64,000 nt of DNA from Acidiphilium rubrum (GCF_900156265.1 NZ_FTNE01000002.1:164813-228812); one strand, 5' to 3'; shown: positions 25,155 to 34,528, counted from the first letter of the stretch. Notes: generated from the sequence alone by a model not told the origin. Numbers and translations are program-made.

Positions 25155-27272
25155 ATGACCAATCCTAACCCGCTGGACGACAAGACTTTCCCCGTCGCGG
25201 CCGATGCCATTCATGCCGAAGATCGCCCCTATACGCTGAAATCGGACGATTGCTTCGCCATTCTCGGCATCACCGGCGACATGAGCGCCGGCAGCGAAGG
25301 CGTCTATTTCCACGACACGCGCCATCTTTCGCGCCTTACCGTGACGTTGAACGGCGCGCGGCCGCGCCTGCTGAGCGGTGCGATCAGCACCGACAACGCG
25401 ACCCTGGTCTGCGATCTGGCCGCCGCCGCGCCCGATGGCGTGACCGATATGGGCGACGATGCCAATGAAATTTCGCTCCGGCGCGAAACCTTTCTCTGGC
25501 GCGGCACCCGCCACGATGCGCTCACGCTCGGCAACTGGTCGCGCACACCCCAGACCCTTACTGTCGGGATCGGTTTCGCGGCCGATTTTGCCGATCTGTT
25601 CGAAATCCGCGGCACGAAGCGCGCCCGCCATGGTATGCTCGAGGCGCCGAGCACCAGCGCCCATTGCGCGACGCTCGCCTGCCGGGGCCTCGATGGCGTG
25701 CGCCGCTGGACCCGGCTCGATTTCGACCCGAAACCGGCGCGGATCGAGGGCGATGAAGCGCAGTACCGCCTTACCCTCGCGCCGGGTGCGACCGCGCGCA
25801 TCGCGATCGCCGCGCAATGCGGTGCCGATGACGATCAGGCCTGCATCGAAAACTTTCGTGCCGCCCATAAGGCCGCCGCGCGCGGCCGGCGCGCGCTGCG
25901 CCGGCAGGCCGCGAGCGTGATCACCGGCAATGCGCTGGTCAACACAGCCCTGCTGCGCGCCCGCGATGATCTGATCATGCTGACCACCGCGACCGAATAC
26001 GGCCCCTACCCCTATGCCGGCGTGCCGTGGTTCTCCACCGCGTTCGGCCGCGATGCGATCATCACCGCGCTGCAGGTGCTCTGGCTGGCCCCCGGCCTCG
26101 CGCGCGGCGTGCTCGGCTTCCTCGCCGCCAACCAGGCCACGACCACCGATGCAAGCGCCGATGCCGAGCCCGGCAAAATCCTGCACGAATGCCGCGATGG
26201 TGAAATGGCCCGGCTCGGCGAAGTGCCGTTCCGCCGGTATTACGGTTCGGTCGATGCCACGCCGCTGTTCGTCATGCTCGCAGGCGCCTACCATGCGCGC
26301 ACGGGTGATACCGCGTTCATCCGCAGCATCTGGCCGAACATCGAAGCCGCATTGGGCTGGATCGACGGGCCGGGCGATGAAGACGGCGACGGTTTCGTCG
26401 AATACGGCCGCAAGACAGGCCACGGCCTCGCCAACCAGGGTTGGAAGGACAGCCGTGATTCCATTTTCCACGCGGATGGGACGCTCGCCACCGGCCCGAT
26501 CGCGCTGTGCGAAGTGCAGGCCTACGTCTATGGCGCGAAAACCGCCGCCGCCGGCATGGCCGCCGCGCTGGGTGATGCGGACCGCGCGACATTTCTTACC
26601 ACCCAGGCCGCCGGGTTGCGTGCCCGGTTCGATGAGCTGTTCTGGGACGATGAACAACAGTTTTACGTCCTCGCCCTCGATGGCGCGAAACGCCCCTGCC
26701 GCGTGCTTGCCTCCAACGCCGGCCACGCGCTGTTCACCGGCATCGCCCTGCCCGGCCGTGCTGAAGCCGTCGCTACTCGGCTGATGGGGCCCGATTTCTT
26801 CTCCGGCTGGGGCATCCGCACGCTCGCGCGCGGCCAGCCCCGCTTCAACCCGATGTCCTATCACAACGGCTCGGTCTGGCCGCACGACAACGCGCTGATC
26901 GGCCTTGGCCTCGCCCGTTATGGCTACCGGGCGGCGGCGGCGCATCTGTTCGATGCCATGCTCGCGACCAGTGCCTGGGCCGAGCGCTACCGGCTGCCCG
27001 AATTGTTCTGCGGCTTTCCGCGCAAGCCCGGCCATGCGCCAACCGCTTACCCGGTCGCCTGCGCGCCACAGGCCTGGGCGGCGGGCACGCTGCCCGCCCT
27101 GCTCGATGCCTGCCTCGGCATCAGGCTCGATCCGGCCAGCGGTCGCGCGACCGCCGATAGCCCGGTACTGCCCGCCGGGATCGACCGGCTGACGATCGAA
27201 AACCTCGGCCTCGGCGGTCAGCCGGTCGCGCTGTCGTTCATCCGCACCGAAGGCGGCATCATCGTCGGCTGA
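25155..27272 (+). CDS. amylo-alpha-1,6-glucosidase / glycogen debranching-type enzyme
   Basis: The 705-residue protein has an N-terminal beta-rich debranching domain (RPYTLKSDDCFAILGITGDM at 25-44, EGVYFHDTRHLSRL just after) and a C-terminal (alpha/alpha)6 barrel with WFSTAFGRDAIITALQ, EYGRKTGHGLANQGWKDSRDS and the closing MSYHNGSVWPHDNALI. It likely hydrolyses alpha-1,6 or related glucosidic bonds in storage or compatible-solute glucans. ATG 25155 follows CAGGAG; longer frames read into the repeat. Its 3' end overlaps the convergent MFS gene by 55 bp. Confidence 0.93.
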   Translation: MTNPNPLDDKTFPVAADAIHAEDRPYTLKSDDCFAILGITGDMSAGSEGVYFHDTRHLSRLTVTLNGARPRLLSGAISTDNATLVCDLAAAAPDGVTDMGDDANEISLRRETFLWRGTRHDALTLGNWSRTPQTLTVGIGFAADFADLFEIRGTKRARHGMLEAPSTSAHCATLACRGLDGVRRWTRLDFDPKPARIEGDEAQYRLTLAPGATARIAIAAQCGADDDQACIENFRAAHKAAARGRRALRRQAASVITGNALVNTALLRARDDLIMLTTATEYGPYPYAGVPWFSTAFGRDAIITALQVLWLAPGLARGVLGFLAANQATTTDASADAEPGKILHECRDGEMARLGEVPFRRYYGSVDATPLFVMLAGAYHARTGDTAFIRSIWPNIEAALGWIDGPGDEDGDGFVEYGRKTGHGLANQGWKDSRDSIFHADGTLATGPIALCEVQAYVYGAKTAAAGMAAALGDADRATFLTTQAAGLRARFDELFWDDEQQFYVLALDGAKRPCRVLASNAGHALFTGIALPGRAEAVATRLMGPDFFSGWGIRTLARGQPRFNPMSYHNGSVWPHDNALIGLGLARYGYRAAAAHLFDAMLATSAWAERYRLPELFCGFPRKPGHAPTAYPVACAPQAWAAGTLPALLDACLGIRLDPASGRATADSPVLPAGIDRLTIENLGLGGQPVALSFIRTEGGIIVG

Positions 27273-28465
27273 GCCGGCTCGGTCTCGGGCATCAGCAACC
27301 ACACCAGCAAAGTCGCGATCAACCCGGCCGCGGCGAGCGCGAAAAACGCCGCGTGATCGCCGATCCGGCTGGCGATTGCCCCGGCCGCCGCCGTGCTTAC
27401 CGTCGCCCCCAGCCCGACCGCCAGCCCGATCGCCCCCATGATCAGGTTGAAATGCCCCCGCTCGCGCGCGATATCCGCCGCGATCAACGGCAGCAACACC
27501 CCGATCACCGCGGCACTGATCCCATCGATCGACTGGATCAGCACCACCGGCACCGGCGCCGCGACCAGGCCGAACAGCACGGCGCGCACCGGTTCGGCGC
27601 CGAACCCCAGCAGCAGCACCGCCCGCCGGCCATAGCGCTGCGCCGCGCGGCCGACCCAGGGCGACATCAGCGCCACCACCGCCTGTGGTGCCACGATGCA
27701 TGCCGCGATCACCAGATTGGCGACATTGCCCGCCTTCGCCGCCAGTTCACTGCCGACGAACGGCAGCATCGCCGCATCCGCCATCTGAAACATCACGACG
27801 CAGACCATGAATGCCAGCAACCGCCGATCAAGGAACAAGGCGCGCAACTCGGCAATCGTGCCGCGCTGCGGCTGCGTCGCCACCATCCGCGCTCGCACCG
27901 TGCGCTGCGATTCGATCCGCGACAGCGCGAACAGCGAGGGCGCGCCGAGCAGCGCGGTCAGCCAGAACACCGAGCCCGGTGCGAAATAATAGCCGCACGC
28001 GCCCATCACCGCCGCCGCGACGCCGTTGCCGAGCGAGGCATAGCGCGCATTCCGCCCCAACCGCTCGCCGAGCGCGGCGGAGCCGACCATCGTGATGGTC
28101 ACCGCCGCGATCGCCGGGTTCAGCATGCAACTGGCGAAACCGTGCATCACCTCGGCCAGGCCGATGCCGAAATGGCTCGGCATCAGCACGAACAGCAGGG
28201 CGCTCGCGGTGATGGCGCCGATCGCCATGGCCGCCGCCAGCCGTTTGCTCGGCATCCAGTCCACCAGCGCGCCGGCCGGCAACTGGCTGGCCATGGCGAC
28301 CAGCGTGCCGAGCGAGAGCACGCTGCCGATCGCGAGATCAGTCCAGCGCTGGGTGGTCAGATAGATCGCGATGAACGGGCCGAAGCCGGTCTGGACATCG
28401 GCCACGCAAAAATTCAGCCAGTCCAGCCCGCGCAGGCTGCGTTGCGAACCCTGGGCCTCGCTCAA
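27218..28465 (-). CDS. MFS transporter
   Basis: The 415-residue protein has 12 predicted membrane helices in two halves with a cytoplasmic loop around 185-205 (RIESQRTVRARMVATQPQRG). Features include FGPFIAIYLTTQRWTDLAIG near the first helices, QLPAGALVDWMPSKR between helices 2 and 3, and LPLIAADIARERGHFNLIMG in the second half. The substrate is unknown. Its C-terminal codons overlap the convergent debranching-type gene by 55 bp. Its start overlaps the stop of the PRC-barrel gene (ATGA), so these two are coupled. Confidence 0.92.
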   Translation of the reverse strand: MSEAQGSQRSLRGLDWLNFCVADVQTGFGPFIAIYLTTQRWTDLAIGSVLSLGTLVAMASQLPAGALVDWMPSKRLAAAMAIGAITASALLFVLMPSHFGIGLAEVMHGFASCMLNPAIAAVTITMVGSAALGERLGRNARYASLGNGVAAAVMGACGYYFAPGSVFWLTALLGAPSLFALSRIESQRTVRARMVATQPQRGTIAELRALFLDRRLLAFMVCVVMFQMADAAMLPFVGSELAAKAGNVANLVIAACIVAPQAVVALMSPWVGRAAQRYGRRAVLLLGFGAEPVRAVLFGLVAAPVPVVLIQSIDGISAAVIGVLLPLIAADIARERGHFNLIMGAIGLAVGLGATVSTAAAGAIASRIGDHAAFFALAAAGLIATLLVWLLMPETEPAQPTMMPPSVRMNDSATG

Positions 28466-28953
28466 GGGGCCGCTTTGGTATCAGATGGGGGCGGTTTTTG
28501 GGACCTGGCCACGGCGACCGGCACAGAACGGTCGGTCGCCTGATATTCCGGCAACGCCTTGAGCTTCGCGGCGTCGAGCGTCACCACGATCGCGATCTGC
28601 TCCTTGACCACGGAAAAATGCAATGCGCTCCACGCCACCGCGATTTTGCGATCGCCAACGCCGAGAAACCCGGCAAACTCCACCACCGCTGCCTTCGGCT
28701 TGCCTGACTGATCGATCAGCACATTGACCACGTGGCCGATCACCGCGCCTTTCGCATCCACCACCGGCTGGCCGAGCAGGCCCTCGGCATGAACCTTGGG
28801 CAGATGCTCGAGCTTCGGCGGCTTGGGTTGCGGCGGCAGCACGATCGGCGGCGGCGGCGGCAGTTGCGCGGTCGGCCCGGCGCCATAGGGCGTCTGTGCC
28901 GCCGCGGGCAGCGTGGACGCCAGCATCAAGGCCACCACCAGGCTATTCCGCAT
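28462..28953 (-). CDS. secreted PRC-barrel domain protein
   Basis: The 163-residue product has a cleavable signal peptide (about 1-19, MRNSLVVALMLASTLPAAAQ), a proline-rich linker of about 30 residues, then a PRC-barrel (about 57-135: GLLGQPVVDAKGAVIGHVVN, IDQSGKPKAAVVEFAGFLGVGDRKIAV). PRC-barrel proteins of this type are periplasmic and of unknown function. It lies between a short-chain dehydrogenase gene (11-bp overlap upstream) and the MFS gene (4-bp overlap). Confidence 0.88.
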   Translation of the reverse strand: MRNSLVVALMLASTLPAAAQTPYGAGPTAQLPPPPPIVLPPQPKPPKLEHLPKVHAEGLLGQPVVDAKGAVIGHVVNVLIDQSGKPKAAVVEFAGFLGVGDRKIAVAWSALHFSVVKEQIAIVVTLDAAKLKALPEYQATDRSVPVAVARSQKPPPSDTKAAP

Positions 28954-29656
28954 AGATCATCTTGCGCGTCATGCCGCCATCGGCGACGAATTCGGCCCCG
29001 GTGATGAAGCCGCTTTCGGCCCCGAGCAGAAATGCCGCCAGCGCGGCGATATCATCGACCGTGCCGACCCGCCCGACCGGGTGCTGCGCATGATCGCGCG
29101 CGGATAACGCATGGCCCTGCGTGTCGATCCAGCCGGGGCTGATGCAGTTCACCCGCACGTCCGGCCCCAGCGACATCGCCAGCGCATGGGTCAGCGCGAC
29201 GATGCCGCCCTTGGCCGCCGCATAGGATTCCGTGTCGGGCTCGGACATCCGTGCCCGGGTCGAGGCCATGGTGACCACGGCACCCTTTGCCGCGCGCAGC
29301 AGCGGCTCGGCCGCCCGCACCAGCAGAAAAATACTGGTCAGATGCGTATCGATCACCGATCGCCATTCCGCCAGACTCAACTGGCCGATCGGCTTGCGGA
29401 TCATGAACCCCGCATTGCACACCAGCGCATCGAGCCGGCCGTGTTCGGCGCGCACGCGATCGAGCAACGCCGCCACCGCCGCCTCATCGCCGACATCGCA
29501 GGCCACCAAGCGCACACCATCCGGTGCCGTCAGGCCGGCGATATCGCGATCCGCCGTAATCACCGCATGGCCCGACACCGCCAAGCGCGCCGCGATCGCC
29601 GCCCCGATGCCGCGCCCGCCACCCGAGACCAATGCAACCCGCCGTGCTTCATCCAT
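28943..29656 (-). CDS. short-chain dehydrogenase/reductase
   Basis: The 237-residue protein is a classical SDR: cofactor motif SGGGRGIGAA at 11-20, NAG at 81-83, catalytic S132 and Y145-x3-K149, and the C-terminal GAEFVADGGMTRKM. D37 after the second strand suggests NAD preference. The substrate is unknown. It is the first gene of the SDR-PRC-MFS set and diverges from the vapBC pair, sharing a 120-bp intergenic region with its operator. Confidence 0.93.
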   Translation of the reverse strand: MDEARRVALVSGGGRGIGAAIAARLAVSGHAVITADRDIAGLTAPDGVRLVACDVGDEAAVAALLDRVRAEHGRLDALVCNAGFMIRKPIGQLSLAEWRSVIDTHLTSIFLLVRAAEPLLRAAKGAVVTMASTRARMSEPDTESYAAAKGGIVALTHALAMSLGPDVRVNCISPGWIDTQGHALSARDHAQHPVGRVGTVDDIAALAAFLLGAESGFITGAEFVADGGMTRKMIYAE

Positions 29657-29728
29657 GGCTCATCCCCGCTCGTGGTTCCTGCACGACATGGCCAGCGGCG
29701 GCGGCGTTTCCAACTCTTGTCCCGGTCA

Positions 29729-29758
29729 GAATATCCAATTACTCTAAATCGGATATTC
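29729..29758. promoter_or_regulatory. vapBC operator palindrome
   Basis: GAATATCC (29729-29736) and GGATATTC (29751-29758) form a perfect inverted repeat with a 14-bp spacer, 18 bp before the vapB ATG. It also lies within 75-100 bp of the divergent SDR start. Position and symmetry fit autoregulation by VapBC. Confidence 0.65.
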
Positions 29759-29776
29759 AACCGGTCAGGACTCCCG

Positions 29777-30016
29777 ATGCCGCTCTATATCAAGGATGAC
29801 GAAGCCGCCGCCCTGGTCGCCGAACTTGCGCGGACACGCGGCTGCACCAAGCAGGACGCGGTCAAACAAGCCGTCCGCGCCGCGCTCGATCACGATCGGG
29901 CAGCGATTCCGCTGCGCGACCAGCTACGCCAACTCTGGGCGGAATTTCCGTTGCCGCCGAAAACCGGCCTGGCGGCCGATAAGGCATTCTTCGACGATCT
30001 GTCGGGCGAGCCGTGA
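29777..30016 (+). CDS. vapB: VapB-type antitoxin
   Basis: The 79-residue product is of the Rv0623-like VapB family: MPLYIKDDEAAALVAELART is a short strand plus helix used for DNA binding, and the tail around residues 55-79 (AEFPLPPKTG, DKAFFDDLSGEP) is the expected VapC-binding segment. It represses its own operon with VapC. Its stop overlaps the GTG start of vapC. Confidence 0.9.
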   Translation: MPLYIKDDEAAALVAELARTRGCTKQDAVKQAVRAALDHDRAAIPLRDQLRQLWAEFPLPPKTGLAADKAFFDDLSGEP

Positions 30017-30420
30017 AAATCTTTGCGGACGCCTCCGCTTTGGTCGCAATCCTCGCGCGCGAGCCCGATGCCATCGCTCTGGCAGATCGGCTGGAGGCCG
30101 CGCAGGACCGGCTGTATTCCGCCGTTTCGGCATGGGAAACCACCGCCGCCCTGTGCCGCAGTTACGCGATGCCGCCCGATCTGGCGCGCAACCGCGTCGA
30201 GCACTTTCTCGCCCGCCTCAGCCTGCGCATGGTGCCCATCGCCGCCGCCGAATTCGCCCTCGCCGCCGAAGCCTATGCGCGGTTCGGCACGGGTCGCCAC
30301 AAAGCCGGCCTCACCATGGGCGATTGCTTCGCCTATGCCTGTGCGCGCAGCAACGACGCCAAACTTCTGTTCCTGGGCGAGGGCTTCACCCATACCGACA
30401 TCGCCGCTGCACCGATCTGA
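30013..30420 (+). CDS. vapC: VapC-type PIN-domain toxin
   Basis: The 135-residue PIN ribonuclease has acidic residues D6 in MKIFADASALVAIL, E42 in SAWETTAAL and D104 in LTMGDCFAYACAR. The start is GTG overlapping the vapB stop (GTGA). The tail LFLGEGFTHTDIAAA is typical of this subfamily. Only the operon order and overlap, not sequence, link it with the PIN toxin at 2217, which belongs to a different subgroup. Confidence 0.92.
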   Translation: MKIFADASALVAILAREPDAIALADRLEAAQDRLYSAVSAWETTAALCRSYAMPPDLARNRVEHFLARLSLRMVPIAAAEFALAAEAYARFGTGRHKAGLTMGDCFAYACARSNDAKLLFLGEGFTHTDIAAAPI

Positions 30421-30487
30421 CCGCAATTTCGCAAATTCGAGCACGGATCTTTACGAAATCTTCATCAATTACGGTCATTCTGTGCAG

Positions 30488-31231
30488 ATGAGACCGACCC
30501 TGAAATCTACCATCGGCGCCATGCTCGACAGTTTCGGCACACACCGCGCCACCACCCCGCCGTCCGGCGACATTGCCATGGCCGCGCACCTCGCCGCGCT
30601 GTTCAAATCCCTGAAGATCGACCTCGTGATCGATGTGGGGGCGGATCAGGGCCAGTTCGGCACGCTCTTGCGCGATCACGTCGGCTACACCGGCCCGATC
30701 GCCTCGTTCGAGCCGATCCCCGCATCCTTCGCCACCCTCCAGCACCGCGCCAGCATCGACCCAATGTGGCAGGTCGAACATGCCGCACTCGGCGAGGCCC
30801 TCGGCGACCTGCCGCTCAACGTGATCGACCTCCAGAATTTTCGCCCGGCGCCCCCGCCCAACACGCAACGGCTTCCCGCCCGTCACACGGCCCAGATCAA
30901 ACGCCAGACAATCCCGGTCCGCACGCTCGACGACATCGTTCCCGCGCTGCGGACACGCACCAGAGCACGACATATTTTCCTGAAACTCGATACCAACGCG
31001 CGCGATCGCGCCATATTACACGGTGGCGAGCACGCGCTCGGTACCATCGCCGCCATCCAGACTGAACTCTACACCGATCGCCAGTTCGAAGATCTGCCCC
31101 ACTATCTCGGGCTGCTCTCCTATTTTCAGGCGAAGCATTTCACCCCGAACCAGTTCTTTCCCACCGCCGCCGAAACCAACACCCAACCCACCCACTTCAC
31201 CTGCTGCATGGTCAACACCAGCCACCGGTAA
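30488..31231 (+). CDS. FkbM family methyltransferase
   Basis: The 247-residue protein has the SAM-binding motif DVGADQGQFG at 49-58, E75 in ASFEPIPASF and the C-terminal FLKLDTNARDRAILHGG segment of the FkbM family, which methylates sugar or polyketide hydroxyls. The start ATG 30488 is chosen because upstream in-frame sequence is the shadow of vapC; GTG 30482 is a near alternative. It stands between vapBC and the pqq operon, with no obvious partner. Confidence 0.87.
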   Translation: MRPTLKSTIGAMLDSFGTHRATTPPSGDIAMAAHLAALFKSLKIDLVIDVGADQGQFGTLLRDHVGYTGPIASFEPIPASFATLQHRASIDPMWQVEHAALGEALGDLPLNVIDLQNFRPAPPPNTQRLPARHTAQIKRQTIPVRTLDDIVPALRTRTRARHIFLKLDTNARDRAILHGGEHALGTIAAIQTELYTDRQFEDLPHYLGLLSYFQAKHFTPNQFFPTAAETNTQPTHFTCCMVNTSHR

Positions 31232-31373
31232 ACCTCGCGGCAAACTTGGCCATTGTTGGGGCCGCGACCGGGGCTTGCATAGAAAAATTGTCGTCTTATG
31301 GTTGAATATCTCCGCATACGTGGGGACAAGGTGGGCAACACCGCCGCTAACGCAACAACTAGGAGAAACAACC

Positions 31374-31451
31374 ATGTGGACGAAACCGAAGCTGGTCGAA
31401 ATCGCCGTTGGCACCGAGATCAACTGCTACGCCTGCGCCGACATCGACTGA
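31374..31451 (+). CDS. pqqA: PQQ precursor peptide PqqA
   Basis: This 25-residue peptide, MWTKPKLVEIAVGTEINCYA followed by CADID, carries the Glu15-x3-Tyr19 pair whose side chains are cross-linked and become PQQ. An AGGAG site lies just upstream of the ATG. pqqB starts 59 bp downstream. As usual, pqqA is separate and probably more abundantly expressed than the rest. Confidence 0.95.
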   Translation: MWTKPKLVEIAVGTEINCYACADID

Positions 31452-31510
31452 TTGACTGACAGGCGCCGGGACCGGTGCGTGCCACCGGTTCCGGCAATTT
31501 TCAACCAACC

Positions 31511-32434
31511 ATGAAACTGATCATCCTTGGTGCGGCCGCAGGTGGCGGTTTTCCGCAATGGAATTGCGCATGCCGGAACTGCGCGCGTGCGCGCTCCGGC
31601 GATCCGGCCGCGCGGCCGCGCACGCAAGCGGCCATTGCGGTCAGCGGCAACGGTTCGGATTACGTGATTTTCAACGCCTCGCCCGATCTGCGCGAGCAGA
31701 TTCTGGCCACCAAGGTGTTGCACCCGCGCCAGGGCCTGCGCGACAGCCCGATTGCCGCGGTCGTGCTGACCGGCGGCGATGTCGATTTCACGGCAGGGCT
31801 GCTCAATCTGCGCGAGGGCCAGCGATTCGCCTTGTACGCGGGGCAGCGGATTCTCGATCTGCTCGATGCCAGCGTGATCTTTCGGGTGCTTGCCCCCGAT
31901 CTGGTGCCGCGCCGGCGGCTCGATCAGAACCACACGACGCCCTTGCAGGATGCGGCGGGACAGGATCTGGGCATCACGGTCGAGCCGTTCGCGGTGCCCG
32001 GCAAAGTGGCACTCTATGCCGAGGATACCAGCCGCGCCGATCTGGGCTCATCGGAAGGCGATACGCTGGGGGTGAAAATCACCGGCGCCGACGGTGCCTG
32101 CCTCTACTACATCCCGGCCTGTGCCGCGGTGACCCCGGATCTGGCAGCCCGCCTGCGCGGCGCGCCGGTCGTGTTGTTCGATGGCACGCTCTGGCACGAC
32201 AACGAGATGATCGATGCCGGTTTGCTGCCGAAAACCGGCCGCCGCATGGGGCATATCAGCGTCAGCGGGCCGGACGGCACGCTCGCCGCAATGGAAGGGC
32301 TCGGCATCGGCCGCAAGATTTTCGTCCATATCAACAACAGCAACCCGATGATCCTGGATGATTCGCCCGAGCGCGAGCAGGCGGAACGCGCCGGATGGAC
32401 CATCGCCCATGACGGACTGGAACTGAGCCTATGA
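31511..32434 (+). CDS. pqqB: PQQ biosynthesis hydroxylase PqqB
   Basis: The 307-residue metallo-beta-lactamase-fold protein hydroxylates the tyrosine moiety in PQQ assembly. It opens with KLIILGAAAGGGFPQWNCAC and has the NCxxC site (N18-C19-x-C21), ASPDLREQIL, LTGGDVDFTAGLL and HINNSNPMILDDSPE near the end. The length is normal. It overlaps pqqC by 4 bp (ATGA). Confidence 0.96.
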   Translation: MKLIILGAAAGGGFPQWNCACRNCARARSGDPAARPRTQAAIAVSGNGSDYVIFNASPDLREQILATKVLHPRQGLRDSPIAAVVLTGGDVDFTAGLLNLREGQRFALYAGQRILDLLDASVIFRVLAPDLVPRRRLDQNHTTPLQDAAGQDLGITVEPFAVPGKVALYAEDTSRADLGSSEGDTLGVKITGADGACLYYIPACAAVTPDLAARLRGAPVVLFDGTLWHDNEMIDAGLLPKTGRRMGHISVSGPDGTLAAMEGLGIGRKIFVHINNSNPMILDDSPEREQAERAGWTIAHDGLELSL

Positions 32435-33171
32435 CCGTGCTGATGAGCCCCGACGAACTCGAAGCCGAACTCCGCGCCCTCGGTGCGGCGCGGTACCACA
32501 ATCGCCATCCGTTTCACCAGTTGCTGCATGGCGGCGCGCTGAACAAGCGCCAGGTGCAGGCCTGGGCGCTCAACCGCTATTGCTATCAGGCGGCGATCCC
32601 GATCAAGGACGCAACGCTGATCGCCCGCACCGAGGACGCTGATTTGCGGCGTCTGTGGCGCCAGCGGCTGGTCGATCACGACGGGATGGCCGAAGGCGAG
32701 GGCGGCATCGTGCGCTGGATCGCGCTGACCGAAGGGCTGGGCCTCGATCGGGACATGGTGACCAGCCGGCACCGCGCCCTGCCGGCAACAAGGTTTGCGG
32801 TGCAGGCCTATATCGATTTCGTGCGCGACAAACCGCTGCTCGAAGCGGTCGCCTCGTCGCTCACCGAAATGTTCTCGCCCGGCATCATCTCCGAGCGGGT
32901 CTCCGGCATGCTGGCAAGTTATTCGTTCATCACCAAGGAAACGCTGGCCTATTTCAACGCGCGGCTCGACCAGGCGCCGCGCGATGCGGATTTCGCGCTC
33001 GATTACGTCAAGCGCCACGCCCGGACGCCCGAGCAGCAGCGCGCGGTGATCGCGGCGCTGGGTTTCAAATGCGATGTGCTGTGGGCGCAGCTCGATGCAT
33101 TGCACCATGCCTATGTGTTGCCCGGCATGATCCCGCCGGGCGCGTTCGGCCATGGCGGCGACTGGTCGTGA
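32431..33171 (+). CDS. pqqC: pyrroloquinoline-quinone synthase PqqC
   Basis: The 246-residue, all-helical, cofactor-free oxidase catalyses the last step, ring closure and oxidation to PQQ. YHNRHPFHQLLHGGALNKRQ, WALNRYCYQAAIPIKDA and the YSFITKETLAYFNARLDQAP region are characteristic. It is translationally coupled on both sides by 4-bp overlaps. Confidence 0.97.
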   Translation: MTVLMSPDELEAELRALGAARYHNRHPFHQLLHGGALNKRQVQAWALNRYCYQAAIPIKDATLIARTEDADLRRLWRQRLVDHDGMAEGEGGIVRWIALTEGLGLDRDMVTSRHRALPATRFAVQAYIDFVRDKPLLEAVASSLTEMFSPGIISERVSGMLASYSFITKETLAYFNARLDQAPRDADFALDYVKRHARTPEQQRAVIAALGFKCDVLWAQLDALHHAYVLPGMIPPGAFGHGGDWS

Positions 33172-33443
33172 GCCTGACCGCGGCCAGTGTTCCACGTCTC
33201 GCGCGGCATGTGCGTTTCCGATTCGATGCCGCGCGCAACTGCCACGTGCTGCTGGCGCCGGAACGGGTGATCATGCCGGATGCGATCGCGGTTGCGGTGC
33301 TCGAATGCTGCGATGGCGTGGTGAACGTGGCCGAGATCGCCGATCGTCTCGCCACGCGTTACGAAGCGCCACGCGATGCGGTGCTGGCCGATTGCCTCGA
33401 AATGCTCAACGACCTTGCCGACAAGAGTATGATCGCATCATGA
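33168..33443 (+). CDS. pqqD: PqqA-binding chaperone PqqD
   Basis: The 91-residue winged-helix peptide chaperone (RiPP recognition element) delivers PqqA to PqqE. PRLARHVRFRFDAARNCHVL and LLAPERVIMPDAIAVAVLECCDG are typical. GTG 33168 overlaps the pqqC stop and gives the normal length. Confidence 0.95.
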   Translation: MSLTAASVPRLARHVRFRFDAARNCHVLLAPERVIMPDAIAVAVLECCDGVVNVAEIADRLATRYEAPRDAVLADCLEMLNDLADKSMIAS

Positions 33444-34528
33444 ACGCTCCGCTTTCACCTCCTTTGGCAATGCTGATGGAACTGACTCATCGCTGTCCGC
33501 TGAAATGCCCCTATTGTTCCAACCCGCTCGCGCTGGAGCGGGCGCGCGACGAGCTGGATACCGCGACCTGGAAGCGCGTGATCACCGAGGCCGCCGGCAT
33601 CGGCATTCTCCAGGCGCATTTTTCCGGCGGCGAGCCGATGGTGCGGTCCGACCTGCCGGAGCTCGTGCGCCACGCCCGCGCCGAAGGGCTCTACACCAAT
33701 CTGATCACCTCGGCGGTGCTGCTGAACCCGGCGCGGATGGCCGAACTGGCCGAGGCCGGGCTCGACCATGTGCAGATCAGTTTCCAGGGCGCCGATGCGG
33801 CGGTGGCCGACCATGTCGCCGGGTTTCGCGATGCCCATGAAAAAAAACTGGCCGCGGCGCAACTGGTGCGCGACGCGGGGTTGGCGCTGACCCTGAACGC
33901 CGTGGTGCACCGCCAGAACCTGCATCAGCTGAGCGCCATGATCGATCTCGCGGTCGATGCCGGCGCGCAGCGGATCGAGGTTGCCCACGTCCAGTATTAC
34001 GGCTGGGCGCTGAAAAATCGCGCCGCGCTGATCCCGACGCGGGCGCAGCTCGACGAGGCGACCCGTATCGTCACGGCGGCGCGCGCGAACCTCGCCGGCA
34101 CGCTGACGATCGATTACGTGGTGCCCGATTACTATGCGGCGCGGCCGAAAGCCTGCATGGGCGGCTGGGCGCGGCAGTTTTTCAACATCACCCCCTCCGG
34201 CAAGATGCTACCCTGCCACGCGGCGGAAACGCTGCCAGGTCTGGTGTTCGAGCGGGTGACCGAGCGCAGCGTCGGTGAAATCTGGGCGCACTCATCCGCG
34301 TTCGAAAAATATCGCGGCACCGGCTGGATGGCACCACCCTGCCAGGGCTGCGCCCGCGCCGAAATCGACTGGGGCGGCTGCCGCTGCCAGGCGCTCGCCC
34401 TGACCGGCGATGCCGGCGCGACCGACCCGGCCTGCGGCCTCTCGCCCGATCACGCCATGATGGCGGCGCTCGCGATCGCCGAAAGCGGCGCCGCGGTCGA
34501 TGACTTCGCCTATCGAATGATCTCGTAA
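33440..34528 (+). CDS. pqqE: PqqA peptide cyclase PqqE (radical SAM)
   Basis: PqqE forms the carbon-carbon bond between Glu and Tyr of PqqA. The 362-residue protein has the radical-SAM cysteines C19, C23 and C26 (RCPLKCPYCSNPL), HFSGGEPMVRSDL, and C-terminal SPASM cysteines for auxiliary clusters, including KACMGGW, LPCHAAE and CQGCARAEIDWGGCRCQ. ATG 33440 overlaps the pqqD stop. Its last 19 bp overlap the convergent rlmB gene. Confidence 0.97.
   Translation: MNAPLSPPLAMLMELTHRCPLKCPYCSNPLALERARDELDTATWKRVITEAAGIGILQAHFSGGEPMVRSDLPELVRHARAEGLYTNLITSAVLLNPARMAELAEAGLDHVQISFQGADAAVADHVAGFRDAHEKKLAAAQLVRDAGLALTLNAVVHRQNLHQLSAMIDLAVDAGAQRIEVAHVQYYGWALKNRAALIPTRAQLDEATRIVTAARANLAGTLTIDYVVPDYYAARPKACMGGWARQFFNITPSGKMLPCHAAETLPGLVFERVTERSVGEIWAHSSAFEKYRGTGWMAPPCQGCARAEIDWGGCRCQALALTGDAGATDPACGLSPDHAMMAALAIAESGAAVDDFAYRMIS

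Noticed and set aside
25140-27701. 853-codon reverse-strand frame
   Set aside because: Antisense shadow of the debranching-type gene and the MFS 3' end; Gly/Ala/Arg-rich with no domain.
31023-31451. 142-codon frame ending at the pqqA stop
   Set aside because: Only the last 25 codons with their own AGGAG site are PqqA; the earlier part is a shadow of the FkbM gene.
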